NCBI GenBank assembly: GCA_947501265.1
Contig: CANMVY010000001.1
Span: 248,001 to 312,000 of the forward strand
DNA length: 64,000 nucleotides
Direction: 5' to 3'
Origin: Bacteroidota bacterium
Lineage (GTDB): Bacteria > Bacteroidota > Bacteroidia > UBA7662 > CANHCV01
Below, in pieces: positions 42,596 to 51,800 of the stretch. How positions within the stretch are numbered: position 1 is the stretch's first letter; every line of letters begins with the position of its first letter. The translations under genes and the position numbers were made by a program. Below the pieces are notes generated by a model. The model worked only from the letters and a program-made list of their open reading frames with translations, was not told where the DNA came from and made no database searches.

Positions 42596-43573
42596 TTAAA
42601 AATCTTCGTTAAGGGTGATGGTTCTTTCGGCAGGAGCTTGTCCTACACCGGCTTTTTTGTATTCAGCTACTCGCTTTTCGAAGAAGTTGGTTTTGCGCTC
42701 CAAAGAAATAAATTCCATAAAATCGAACGGATTCACGGCGTTGTATACTTTGTTGCATCCCAATGAAACCAACAAACGATCGGCAACGAATTCGATGTAT
42801 TGACACATCAATTCGGAGTTCATTCCGATCAAACGAACTGGAAGCGCATCGGAAACGAATTCTTTTTCAATTTCAACCGCTTCGGTAATGATGGAAGTAA
42901 CAACTTCTTGGCTTGGACGGCTTTGCAAGTGGTTCGTGAACAAATGACACGCAAAATCGCAATGCAAACCTTCGTCTCTGGAAATCAATTCATTTGAAAA
43001 ACTTAAACCGGGCATCAACCCGCGCTTCTTCAACCAGAAAATGGAGCAGAAAGAACCAGAGAAGAAAATTCCTTCCACTGCAGCAAATGCGATCAAGCGC
43101 TCGGCAAAAGAAGCTTTCTTGATCCACTTCAAGGCCCAATCGGCTTTTTTGCTCACGCAATCCAAGGTTTCGATGGCCTTGAACAACTTGTTTTTCTCCT
43201 GGGTATCTTTGATGTAAGTATCGATCAACAACGAATACGTTTCGGAGTGAATGTTCTCCATCATGATTTGGAAACCATAGAAAAATTTGGCTTCGGTGTA
43301 TTGCACCTCGCGCACAAAGTTTTCGGCCAAGTTCTCGTTCACAATCCCGTCGGAAGCTGCGAAGAAGGCAAGAACGTGCTTGATGAAGTGGCGCTCGTTA
43401 TCGTTCAATCGCGTATTCCAATCAACCAAGTCTTGATTCAAATCAATTTCCTCGGCAGTCCAAAAACTCGCTTCCGATTTTTTGTAGTATTGCCAAATAT
43501 CATGATGCTGAATTGGAAACAATACAAATCGATCTGGATTTTCAACGAGAATGGGTTCGGTGGTGTGAGACAT
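42596..43573 (-). CDS. nrdB: Ribonucleoside-diphosphate reductase, beta subunit
   Basis: NrdB carries the diiron-oxo centre and tyrosyl radical that starts catalysis in NrdA. The 325-residue protein shows the ligand helices [36 protein letters not shown], and [24 protein letters not shown], where the tyrosine of FYGFQ is the expected radical residue. [16 protein letters not shown] supplies the later Glu/His ligands. It therefore looks like a normal tyrosyl-radical enzyme. ATG 43573 ([13 protein letters not shown]) replaces the track 43648. The gene is first in the nrdB-nrdA-DUF1573 run. No NrdR box was recognised upstream; CATCTTTG 39 bases upstream is one base off the -7 consensus. Confidence 0.97.
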   Translation of the reverse strand: MSHTTEPILVENPDRFVLFPIQHHDIWQYYKKSEASFWTAEEIDLNQDLVDWNTRLNDNERHFIKHVLAFFAASDGIVNENLAENFVREVQYTEAKFFYGFQIMMENIHSETYSLLIDTYIKDTQEKNKLFKAIETLDCVSKKADWALKWIKKASFAERLIAFAAVEGIFFSGSFCSIFWLKKRGLMPGLSFSNELISRDEGLHCDFACHLFTNHLQSRPSQEVVTSIITEAVEIEKEFVSDALPVRLIGMNSELMCQYIEFVADRLLVSLGCNKVYNAVNPFDFMEFISLERKTNFFEKRVAEYKKAGVGQAPAERTITLNEDF

Positions 43574-43866
43574 AGCTATGATTTTTGTGTGATTTTTTTC
43601 CTTTCGGGATAACAAAGATGGTGGATGAAGTTTTTCTGAAATCCACAATCCGATTCGAGTTATTCACACTTCCAAAAAATAATCTTATATAAACCATATC
43701 AGCATCTTACAAAATTGTTTTTTATATCATTCATATCTTTCAATTTTTCACCACCTTTCCAAAAAGAAATCAAAAAACGTCTAAAAAACAGGATGTTTTT
43801 ATCCCTTCTTACCTCAATTTTCACGAAACTTTCGTTATTTGCAAAGCCAAATATTTTTTCCACCTC

Positions 43867-44505
43867 ATGAATCGAATTTTCTTTTTTCTTCTTTTTTTCA
43901 CGCTCACCTCCGTTACAAAAGCAGGGCCTTCCAAAGTGCTTCAAGAATTCATCTCCTGGTACTCGGGAACATTCACCAATACCTCCCAATGGAAGTCAGA
44001 TACCACCTTGCCCCACTACCAACTGGAAGTGAAAGAGATTTGGAAAACCCAGAAAGAAGAAGGCATTACTTGGCTGTTTGAACAAATAACTTACGTGAAC
44101 AAACCCGATGTGGTATTTTCTCAGTTCTTCTTAAAGTTGAGCGAAAGTGGTAAAGGCCGATACGAAATGGAAATTTTCACCATCAATTCCTTGTTCGATG
44201 CCGACAAAATGAGGAAGCCGGATGGCTTCGACGGGCTATCTCCAGACGATTTGGAACCCCTTGGTGAATGCGTCATGGCCGGTAAAAAAGCCGATGTAAA
44301 CAAATTTAACTTCGCAACACCCAACAGTCAAAACTGCAAAATTTCTGACTTCCAGGGCAGTTACCACCTCATCGATTTGTCGGTGTACAAAGAGGGGAAG
44401 ATTTTTCGCAAATTCGACGGTTACAACGACGATGGCGAACGTGTCTTAGGAATAAAAGACGACCGAGGCGTCATGTTCCTTAAAAAGCAACCGGCCAAGA
44501 AATGA
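43867..44505 (+). CDS. Exported CpeT/CpcT-like protein
   Basis: This 212-residue protein has an N-terminal signal peptide (RIFFFLLFFTLTSVTKA) and a domain that follows the CpcT/CpeT pattern. It opens with a W-x-x-G-x-F-x-N-x-x-Q segment (FISWYSGTFTNTSQW), then ITWLFEQITYVNKPD, EIFTINSLFD, the Leu-x-Pro-Asp-Asp-Leu segment before a conserved cysteine (LSPDDLEPLGECVMAGKK), NCKISDFQGSYHLID and KFDGYNDDGERVLGIK. In cyanobacteria these proteins attach bilins to phycobiliproteins. A non-photosynthetic Bacteroidota has no phycobilisome, so the job here must differ. The next gene overlaps by four bases (ATGA). Confidence 0.78.
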   Translation: MNRIFFFLLFFTLTSVTKAGPSKVLQEFISWYSGTFTNTSQWKSDTTLPHYQLEVKEIWKTQKEEGITWLFEQITYVNKPDVVFSQFFLKLSESGKGRYEMEIFTINSLFDADKMRKPDGFDGLSPDDLEPLGECVMAGKKADVNKFNFATPNSQNCKISDFQGSYHLIDLSVYKEGKIFRKFDGYNDDGERVLGIKDDRGVMFLKKQPAKK

Positions 44506-45773
44506 AGAAACCGCTTCTTCCAATCCTACCTACTTGGCGGTGGATCCTCCTTTTATCAGCCATCTTGGGATTGTTGTCGTTTTTCAATTTAGACTCCACC
44601 CAAATGCAGGGGTTGATTCCCAATTACATCGATTTTGCTCATTTCTTCCGCAGCGGTTTTGATTTGAATTCACCTTTTAGAACGGGGCAAACCACCTTTC
44701 CGATGTGGGGTTACGGGATGATTTTAGCAACGGCTTGGCCGAAGTGGTTGATCATTCTTCTACAACAAGCGGCCAACCTCTTGTTTTTGGTTTGGCTCGA
44801 CAAGCAGTGGTTGGCCTTGGGTTACTCCACAAAAGCCAGAAATACCTTTCGTTGGCTCACCTTTTTCGCTTGGCCGTGGCACCTGATGCATGCCGTTATG
44901 TGGCCGTATTCGATCGGTGCCATCGGCATTTCTGTTGCCGTTTTCTCGCTTTTCCGCTTTTTAAAGGACGGCCATTGGAAATTTGCCATCGCTGCGGGGG
45001 TTGCGTTTGGAATTACCCTTCATTTCCGCAGCGACTACACGATCTTCTTCCTCCTTGTTTCTTCGGGGATTGCCGTTTATTCGTGGTGGAAAACCAAGCG
45101 ATGGATCGGTTTCAGCATTCCAGCCATCGGCCTATTTCTTCTACTCCCGTGGATGCAATACACCCAGCAGCGAACCGGACATCGTTTACTAACTTCTACC
45201 AACGCCGGACACACTTTTTTCTGCGGATTGGGGCAATTGAACAACAACGTTTGGGGAATTACCCCATTCGACGAGGACTCCACCATGCAAGCCATTGCAC
45301 GTCCGTTTGGAGGAACGCTTTCCTATGCCGGCGATTCGATTTTAAAAAAAGCATGGAAAGATTCCGTGTTGGCCCATCCTTTTGAATTCGTTAGAAAAAT
45401 GGGAAGCGTAGCCGTGTTTCGATTAGCGCCTAGGCCGTTCAACGCCGGCGGAATGATGGATCCCGTTTTGGAACAAGCTGCACTACCGAAAAATCCAACG
45501 AGCTACGGGATTCGGTTCTTTTTAACCGTTTTAACCGTTGTTTTTGGGTTCTGTTGGTTTGCTATTGGTTTGATTGCCATCGTGTTTTGGATTTTTCGAA
45601 TCCGCAAAAAAGATTGGGAATGGTTGGGCCTCGGTCTCATTGCTTTTCAAATTGCGTTGGTGCTGGGTGCCATCTTTATGCCGCCCTACCACACCAACAT
45701 TTTTTGGTTCTACGCTTTATTTTTTCTTCATCCTTCGGTAAATTTTTCATTTAAGAATCGAAGAAGAAATTAA
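44502..45773 (+). CDS. Polytopic membrane protein, possible GT-C-type glycosyltransferase
   Basis: This 423-residue protein has about ten membrane helices, from WILLLSAILGLLSFFNL to a closing IALVLGAIFMPPYH...FWFYALFFLH region. Loops are rich in Trp, His and Arg (FHFRSDYTIFF-like LHFRSDYTIFFLLV near residue 170). The layout resembles Dol-P-mannosyl-transferase-type GT-C enzymes, but the diagnostic acidic motif of the first exported loop is only weakly matched by IDFAHFF. It is translationally coupled to the CpeT-like gene. An oligosaccharide flippase gene follows after about 210 bases, so a surface-glycan role is plausible but unproven. Confidence 0.75.
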   Translation: MKKPLLPILPTWRWILLLSAILGLLSFFNLDSTQMQGLIPNYIDFAHFFRSGFDLNSPFRTGQTTFPMWGYGMILATAWPKWLIILLQQAANLLFLVWLDKQWLALGYSTKARNTFRWLTFFAWPWHLMHAVMWPYSIGAIGISVAVFSLFRFLKDGHWKFAIAAGVAFGITLHFRSDYTIFFLLVSSGIAVYSWWKTKRWIGFSIPAIGLFLLLPWMQYTQQRTGHRLLTSTNAGHTFFCGLGQLNNNVWGITPFDEDSTMQAIARPFGGTLSYAGDSILKKAWKDSVLAHPFEFVRKMGSVAVFRLAPRPFNAGGMMDPVLEQAALPKNPTSYGIRFFLTVLTVVFGFCWFAIGLIAIVFWIFRIRKKDWEWLGLGLIAFQIALVLGAIFMPPYHTNIFWFYALFFLHPSVNFSFKNRRRN

Positions 45774-45985
45774 ACTTGAGGAATGTTGAATCAATTCGGC
45801 GTTCACAACCATCTACTTAAAATTGCCCCATCTTCATTGCTGTTATCATTGTTGGAGAAGCGGCAAAGAATTACTTCATCGAAAAGGATTGAAAAACAAA
45901 GTCCTCACCTTAATTTTACCTATTGGATTGAACATTTCGCGGCCTCTCACGGCCAACGAAATGCGGAACATCAAGAATACAAAGC

Positions 45986-47419
45986 GTGAGTAGTCTTAAA
46001 AAATTAGCCCAGCAAACTGCACTTTATGGCATCAGCAATGTTGTTGGAAGGCTGTTGAATTTTCTGCTTGTACCTCTTTACGTTCGCCTTTTCGCGCCAG
46101 AAGATTATGGAATTGTTACGGAATTATACAGCTATGTAGCCCTTTTGAACGTGATTTATACTTACGGAACCGAAACGTCTTTTTTCCGATTTTCACACGA
46201 ATCTCCCGAAGTTTCCAAGAGCGTTTATCCTACCCTTTTTGCCAGCCTTTTCGTTTCCAGTTGTTTGTTTAGTGGTGTACTTTGGCTGGCATCCGATGTG
46301 CTATCCAACTGGATGAATTATCCCGACAAAGGTCATTACATTCGTTGGTTTTCGCTCATTTTGGCGTTTGATGCGTTGGCCAGCATTCCTTTTTCCCAAC
46401 TTCGGCAGCTTCAAAAGCCCTTGCTTTTCGCGGGGCTAAAACTCTTGAACATCGGCATGGTCATCGGTTTGAATTTATTCTTGTTGGTTTATGCCCCCAA
46501 AAACGGCATTTCTATGTCGGCCTCCTTCCAAGGCGTTGATGCCGTTTTCTTCAGCAACCTCATTGCCAATGGCATCACCCTGCTTCTGCTTCTGCCTTGG
46601 TTTCCCAAAATGTGGAACCTTTTGAATTGGGAGTTATGGAAAAAAATGATGCAGTATTCTTGGCCATTGCTCTTCGTTGGATTGGCGTTTGTGGTGAACG
46701 AAGCCATGGACCGCATGCTCCTCAAATACTGGATCCATGCCGAAAATCCGGAGCGGGAATTGGGCATTTACGGGGCCGTTTATAAACTTGCCATGTTCAT
46801 GACGTTGTACACCCAAAGTTTTCGAATGGGCGCTGAGCCGTTTTTCCACCAACGATTTCGGAAGGAAGGAAATACCGAAATTTTCGGACACATTGGCTAT
46901 GCATTTTTGCTCGTTGGCCTCGGCTTTTTTCTTGTTGTGGTTGGGTTTCGAGAAGAAATCGGACGTGCTTTTTTAGGAAAAACCCATCCCGAATATTTGG
47001 AAGGTCTTACCGTTGTTCCGCTTTTATTTCTCGCAAATTTGTGCCTCGGCATGTACTACAATTTTAGCGTTTGGTACCGCCTTGCCGACCAAAATCGAAA
47101 AGGAATGTGGATGAGCATCGGCGGTGCCGGTATCACCATCCTTGGAAATGCGCTTTTGATTCCCATTTTTGGGTACGTTGGTGCTGGAATGACCACCCTT
47201 CTGTGTTACGGAAGCATGATGCTGGGCAGTTATTGGTGGGGGCAGCGCATTTTTCCCATTCATTACCCCATTCAAAAAATGATCATGGCTGCAGCGGTGG
47301 TTTTATGCATTTGGGGATTCATGGAATTAAATCCGCAAATCTGGGTACGCATTTCTGGAATAGGAATCGCCTTGGTTTACCTGGGTTGGAACCTTAAAAA
47401 ATCTCTCCAAAGTTCATAA
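45986..47419 (+). CDS. Oligosaccharide/lipid-linked sugar flippase (MOP superfamily, Wzx-like)
   Basis: This 477-residue integral membrane protein has 12-14 helices. It starts SLKKLAQQTALYGISNVVGRLLNFLLVPLYVRLF, the usual opening of polysaccharide flippases, with APEDYGIVTELYSY after it. Members move undecaprenyl-linked glycans across the inner membrane. The start codon is GTG. It begins inside the stop codon of a doubtful 68-residue ORF. A Nudix gene follows after two bases. The glycan handled cannot be told; two glycosyltransferase-like genes lie within 10 kb. Confidence 0.92.
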   Translation: MSSLKKLAQQTALYGISNVVGRLLNFLLVPLYVRLFAPEDYGIVTELYSYVALLNVIYTYGTETSFFRFSHESPEVSKSVYPTLFASLFVSSCLFSGVLWLASDVLSNWMNYPDKGHYIRWFSLILAFDALASIPFSQLRQLQKPLLFAGLKLLNIGMVIGLNLFLLVYAPKNGISMSASFQGVDAVFFSNLIANGITLLLLLPWFPKMWNLLNWELWKKMMQYSWPLLFVGLAFVVNEAMDRMLLKYWIHAENPERELGIYGAVYKLAMFMTLYTQSFRMGAEPFFHQRFRKEGNTEIFGHIGYAFLLVGLGFFLVVVGFREEIGRAFLGKTHPEYLEGLTVVPLLFLANLCLGMYYNFSVWYRLADQNRKGMWMSIGGAGITILGNALLIPIFGYVGAGMTTLLCYGSMMLGSYWWGQRIFPIHYPIQKMIMAAAVVLCIWGFMELNPQIWVRISGIGIALVYLGWNLKKSLQSS

Positions 47420-47421
47420 AG

Positions 47422-47985
47422 ATGGATTTCATCCAAACCATTCGCATGGAATTGGCCCCGGAAGGGCGATTGTATCCATCGGCCGAATGGATGGAAAAAC
47501 AACAACCCAAACAATCGGCCGTGGCCATCATTCTAGCTCCTATTGAGCAACATCCTACCATTTTGTTAACCCGAAGAGTGGAATACGGCGGGGTTCACAG
47601 CGGCCAAATGAGTTTTCCAGGCGGCCGGCTGGAACAGCATGAACAACCTCTGCAGGCCGCCATTCGAGAAACCCAAGAAGAAGTAGGGATTAACCTTTCG
47701 CCCTCCGCCCTTATTTCTGAACTTCACCCCCTCTACATTCCCCCTTCCAACTTTTTGGTTTACCCTTTTGTATTTCAGCTGAATAACCTCCCCGAGCTCC
47801 AACCCAACGAAGAGGTAGCCTACTCGAGGTGGATTGGTTGGAATAATTTGGTTGAAGCAAGCATCCATCATCAAGAAATGAGTGAAAAAAGATCGGTTCC
47901 CGGATTTTTATTCGATAATGATTTTGTTTGGGGGGCAACGGGAATGCTGCTCAACGAAATCAGAAAAACGTTGTTTACTCCTTAA
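47422..47985 (+). CDS. Nudix hydrolase, CoA pyrophosphatase-like
   Basis: This 187-residue protein contains the full Nudix box (GRLEQHEQPLQAAIRETQEEVGI, given here as one 23-residue consensus region, GRLEQ to EEVGI) at about residues 70-92. It is preceded by GGVHSGQMSFPGG, as in the NudL/CoA diphosphatase branch. TRRVEYGGVHSGQ and LHPLYIPPSNFLVYPFV are also typical of that branch, which hydrolyses CoA and its derivatives to 3',5'-ADP and phosphopantetheine. The substrate is inferred from this pattern only. It lies two bases after the flippase gene and ten before a transporter gene. Confidence 0.9.
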   Translation: MDFIQTIRMELAPEGRLYPSAEWMEKQQPKQSAVAIILAPIEQHPTILLTRRVEYGGVHSGQMSFPGGRLEQHEQPLQAAIRETQEEVGINLSPSALISELHPLYIPPSNFLVYPFVFQLNNLPELQPNEEVAYSRWIGWNNLVEASIHHQEMSEKRSVPGFLFDNDFVWGATGMLLNEIRKTLFTP

Positions 47986-47994
47986 ATTCCATTC

Positions 47995-48798
47995 ATGGCC
48001 CATTTGAAAATTGATAAAAAAACGAAGCTTCTGATGTTTTTATCGGCATTTTTCGTTAGCAACGCCCTCATTGCGGAAACCATTGGCACGAAAATTTTTT
48101 CTTTGGAAGCCTTGTTGGGCTGGTCCGTTTCAGACTTTTCCCTGTTTGGAGAAGACCACCTGAGTTTCAACCTTACCGTAGGCGTATTGCTGTGGCCGTT
48201 GGAATTTGTGATGACGGATATTGTGAACGAATATTTCGGTTTTCGCATCGTTCGACGCATCTCCTACATTGCTGTTGGTCTCATTTGCTATGCGTTTCTG
48301 ATGTTTTACTTAGGCATTCACGTTCCGGCACCGAGTTGGTGGATTTTCGGGAAAGTAGATCAAGGAGTTCCCAACATGCAAGACGCGTTTTCATCCATTT
48401 TTGGTCAGGGAATGTGGATCATTGTGGGAAGCATTTGTGCCTTCTTGTTCAGTCAATTTGTTGATGCTTTTATTTTCCAGAAGATCAAAAAATTAACCAA
48501 TGGAAAGTACGTTTGGCTTCGAGCAACGGGCAGTACGCTTTTCAGTCAGATGGTGGATAGTTTCATCGTTTTGTACATCGCCTTTGGAATTGGTGCGGGA
48601 TGGCCATGGCAAAAAGTATTGGCCATCGGCTTGGTAAATTACACCTACAAATTCACCATGGCGTGGGTGTTAACGCCTGTCATTTTATTGGCTGAAAAGC
48701 TCATTGACCGGTATTTGGGAAAAGAAGAAGCCGAGCACATGAAAAGGCTATCGATTTCGGAAGAAGAGGAAGAAGTCGAACCCATTGCCAATTTGTAA
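47995..48798 (+). CDS. Queuosine-precursor-type transporter (YhhQ/VUT family)
   Basis: This 267-residue membrane protein has six or seven helices. It starts LLMFLSAFFVSNALIAETIGTKIF and carries the family motif GVLLWPLEFVMTDIVNEYFG, then GSTLFSQMVDSFIVLYIAF. This is the pattern of the YhhQ/vitamin-uptake transporter family, whose characterised members import queuosine precursors. The end is an acidic tail (EEEEEVEPIANL). No queuosine synthesis gene is visible in the window, so salvage is an inference from the family. Confidence 0.9.
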   Translation: MAHLKIDKKTKLLMFLSAFFVSNALIAETIGTKIFSLEALLGWSVSDFSLFGEDHLSFNLTVGVLLWPLEFVMTDIVNEYFGFRIVRRISYIAVGLICYAFLMFYLGIHVPAPSWWIFGKVDQGVPNMQDAFSSIFGQGMWIIVGSICAFLFSQFVDAFIFQKIKKLTNGKYVWLRATGSTLFSQMVDSFIVLYIAFGIGAGWPWQKVLAIGLVNYTYKFTMAWVLTPVILLAEKLIDRYLGKEEAEHMKRLSISEEEEEVEPIANL

Positions 48799-48871
48799 TT
48801 GGGAAAAGTAAAAAGAAAACGGGAAGAACTTCGAAGAATAAAACCTGTTTTCATTCCGGCCCAAGTCGTTG

Positions 48872-48879
48872 TACCTTTG
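48872..48879 (+). promoter_or_regulatory. Promoter box TACCTTTG for the GH3/beta-lactamase fusion
   Basis: TACCTTTG matches TAnnTTTG and lies seven bases before the ATG at 48887, giving a very short leader. Confidence 0.6.
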
Positions 48880-48886
48880 TGGGAAG

Positions 48887-51800
48887 ATGCGTTTTCTCCT
48901 CCTTTTTTCTTTCTTTCTCCTTTCCATTTTTTCCTCTGCCCAAATTTGGAAGCGGAAATCACCCGATGTGATTGGGGTGATGAATGGGCCGAACGCATGG
49001 GCCGATTCGGTTTTTAGAACCTTAACGGTGGAGCAACGTTTGGGGCAATTGTTCATGGTTGCCGCCTACTCCAATTCCAAGGAAACCACCGAAGCCCGCA
49101 TCGACTCCCTCATTAAAATCTACAACATCGGCGGGCTGATCTTCATGCAGGGAACACCCGAGAAACAAGGCACCCAAACCAATTATTACCAATCCATCGC
49201 TCCAACCCCACTCATGATTGCCATGGACGCCGAATGGGGACTTGGCATGCGCCTAACCGGCATCAAAGACTTGCCCCGCAGCATGACGTTGGGCGCCACC
49301 GGAGACGAACGATGGGCCTACGAATTAGGAAAAACCATGGGCCGCCAATGCAAACTCATGGGCGTGCACATCAATTTCGCACCGGTGATGGATATCAACA
49401 ACAATCCCGATAATCCGGTCATTAATTTCCGATCTTTTGGAGAAGACAAAGAAAATGTTACCAGAAAGGCATTAGCGGTTGCTCGTGGTTTACAAGAGGA
49501 ACGTGTCATGGCTTGTTCCAAACATTTTCCCGGACACGGAGACACCAATACCGATTCCCACGAAGATTTACCAACCATTTCAGCATCCCTTTCCCGTATA
49601 GATTCCCTGGAATTGTTTCCGTTTCGAGAAGCGGTTAAAAAAGGTATTGGGGCAACCATGGTTGCGCATTTGAACGTACCCGCATTGGGCGATTCAGCAC
49701 GAATTCCGACCACCTTATCTGCCAAAGCGATCCAAGAATTGTTGCAAGATGATCTCAAATTTAGAGGTCTTACATTTACCGATGCGTTGAACATGAGAGG
49801 AATTTCCAAATACTACGATCCAGGAGAATTGGAAGTTCGAGCATTGGAGGCCGGAAACGATGTTTTACTTTTCGCACAAGATGTTCCTTTGGCCATCGAA
49901 GAGATTAAAAAAGCCCTGCTTTCCGGACGTTTGGATGAAAAGGAAATTGACCGAAAGGTGAAGAAAATTCTTCGTTCCAAATACTGGATGGGATTATCCT
50001 CTTTCACGCCCATTGATACTACCCGATTAACCGGGCGGCTTCAGCCCGAGGAGAATTGGGAACTTTCTCGAACCATTTATGAAGAAGCCATCACCTTGGT
50101 AAAAAACGATTCGTTGTTTTTGCCCTTGGTTCCATCAGAAACGGAAGAAGTGACGTGCATTGTGGTTGGGAACAACAAAAATCAAGAAATCATTTCCGAA
50201 AACATTCGGCTTTCCGGAAGATCAACCCTTATTCATGTCGATTGGAAAGCCGACTCTTCCACCCTTCTTCACCTTTTCGATTCGGTAGCAACGCCAAAAA
50301 AGCTTCAGTTTTTCCTTCAAATTCCCACCGTTTATCCGAAGAAAAAATTCGGTATGCCGGATTCCTTTTTAGGTTGGATGGATAGCGTTGCCCAACGAAT
50401 TCCAAGTGGAGTAATGATTCTTGGCAACGCCTATGCTTGCAGGTATTTCGACTCGGTGTACCGCTCGGTAAGTGTGGTGTATGAAAATACGCCAATGGCC
50501 CAACTAACCGCCGTTCAAGCTGTTTTTGGAGCCATTCCTTTCAAAGGAGCCTTGCCTGTAACGGCCGGAAATTATTCCCACTGCTCGGGCATTTGCATGG
50601 CACCGCTCACTCTTCCTGCCGTTGGAAAACCCATCGCATGGACCAGAGAATACCAATGGCTTTCTCAAAAAATAGACTCCATTGCTCAAATTGGACTTTC
50701 ACAAAATGCCTATCCGGGCTGCCAAGTAATCGTCATTCACCGCGATCGCATCGTACATCGAAAAAATTACGGCTACCTCGATTATTCCAAATCTCAACCG
50801 GTGCAATCCCAAACGATTTACGATTTAGCATCGGTCACCAAAGTGGCATCCACCACCAATTTATTGATGATGGCCCGAGAAGATGGAAAGTTTAAACCCA
50901 CGGACACCCTTGGAAAACTAGAACCCAATTGGCAATTCACCAACAAAGCGTCCATTTCTATGGCCGAATGGATGACCCACCAAGCAGGTCTTCCGGCGTT
51001 CATTCCGTTTTACCAAAAATGGGATCTCAGAAATCCCGATCGACCCTTAGTTTCCGATACGCCTCATCCAGATTTTCGATTGGAAATCGCCAAAAATCTT
51101 TGGGGAAACAACGATTTACCAGCATTGGTATTCGATAGTGTTCTTAAAGCTCCGCTACAAGGGCGAGGCATGTACAAATACAGCGATTTGGGCTTTGGGT
51201 TTGGTCAGTATTTGTTGGAATTGTGGTACCGAAAGCCCATTAACATGCAATTCGAAGAGAAAATTGCTGCACCATTAGGATTAAACACCGCCACGTTTCT
51301 TCCCCTCAAGAAATTCCCACTAAATCAGATTGCCCCAACCGAGGACGATAAAACTTTTCGGAAGCAAGTTGTTCGCGGCTACGTGCACGACCAAACGGCA
51401 GCCATGAAAGGTGGAGTAGCCGGACATGCTGGGCTTTTCTCCAACGCCACTGATCTCAGTAAAATTGGTTATTTATGGATGCGAGACGGGGTTTATGGGG
51501 ATGAAACCCTCCTTTCCGATTGGGTGATTTCAACGTTTACTCAACCTTACAATAATAGCAATCGCAAAGAAAGCCTCCTTTCCGATCGGGTGATTTCAAC
51601 GTTTACTCAACCTTACTTTATGAGCAATCGCAGAGGTTTGTGTTTCGACAAACCCGCCGTGGGCCAAGGTGGGAGTCCATGCAGCAAGAGTACACCGGCC
51701 ACGGCCTTTGGTCATACCGGATTTACGGGAACGTGCATTTGGGTAGATCCTGAAAACGAATGGGTTTTTGTGTTTCTGTCCAACCGTGTTCATCCATTTG

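Noticed and set aside
43574-43866. 293-base gap upstream of nrdB considered for an NrdR operator
   Set aside because: No pair of palindromic NrdR-type boxes could be found; only an imperfect -7 box (CATCTTTG at 43613-43620) is present.
44705-45385. 226-residue plus-strand ORF inside the polytopic membrane protein gene
   Set aside because: Frame shadow, rich in His, Arg and Phe with no hydrophobic periodicity, whereas the other frame gives clean membrane helices.
45783-45989. 68-residue ORF ending on the flippase GTG
   Set aside because: The overlap with the flippase start is suggestive of coupling, but the sequence has no domain, signal peptide or promoter box. The whole 212-base gap looks like decayed or non-coding DNA.
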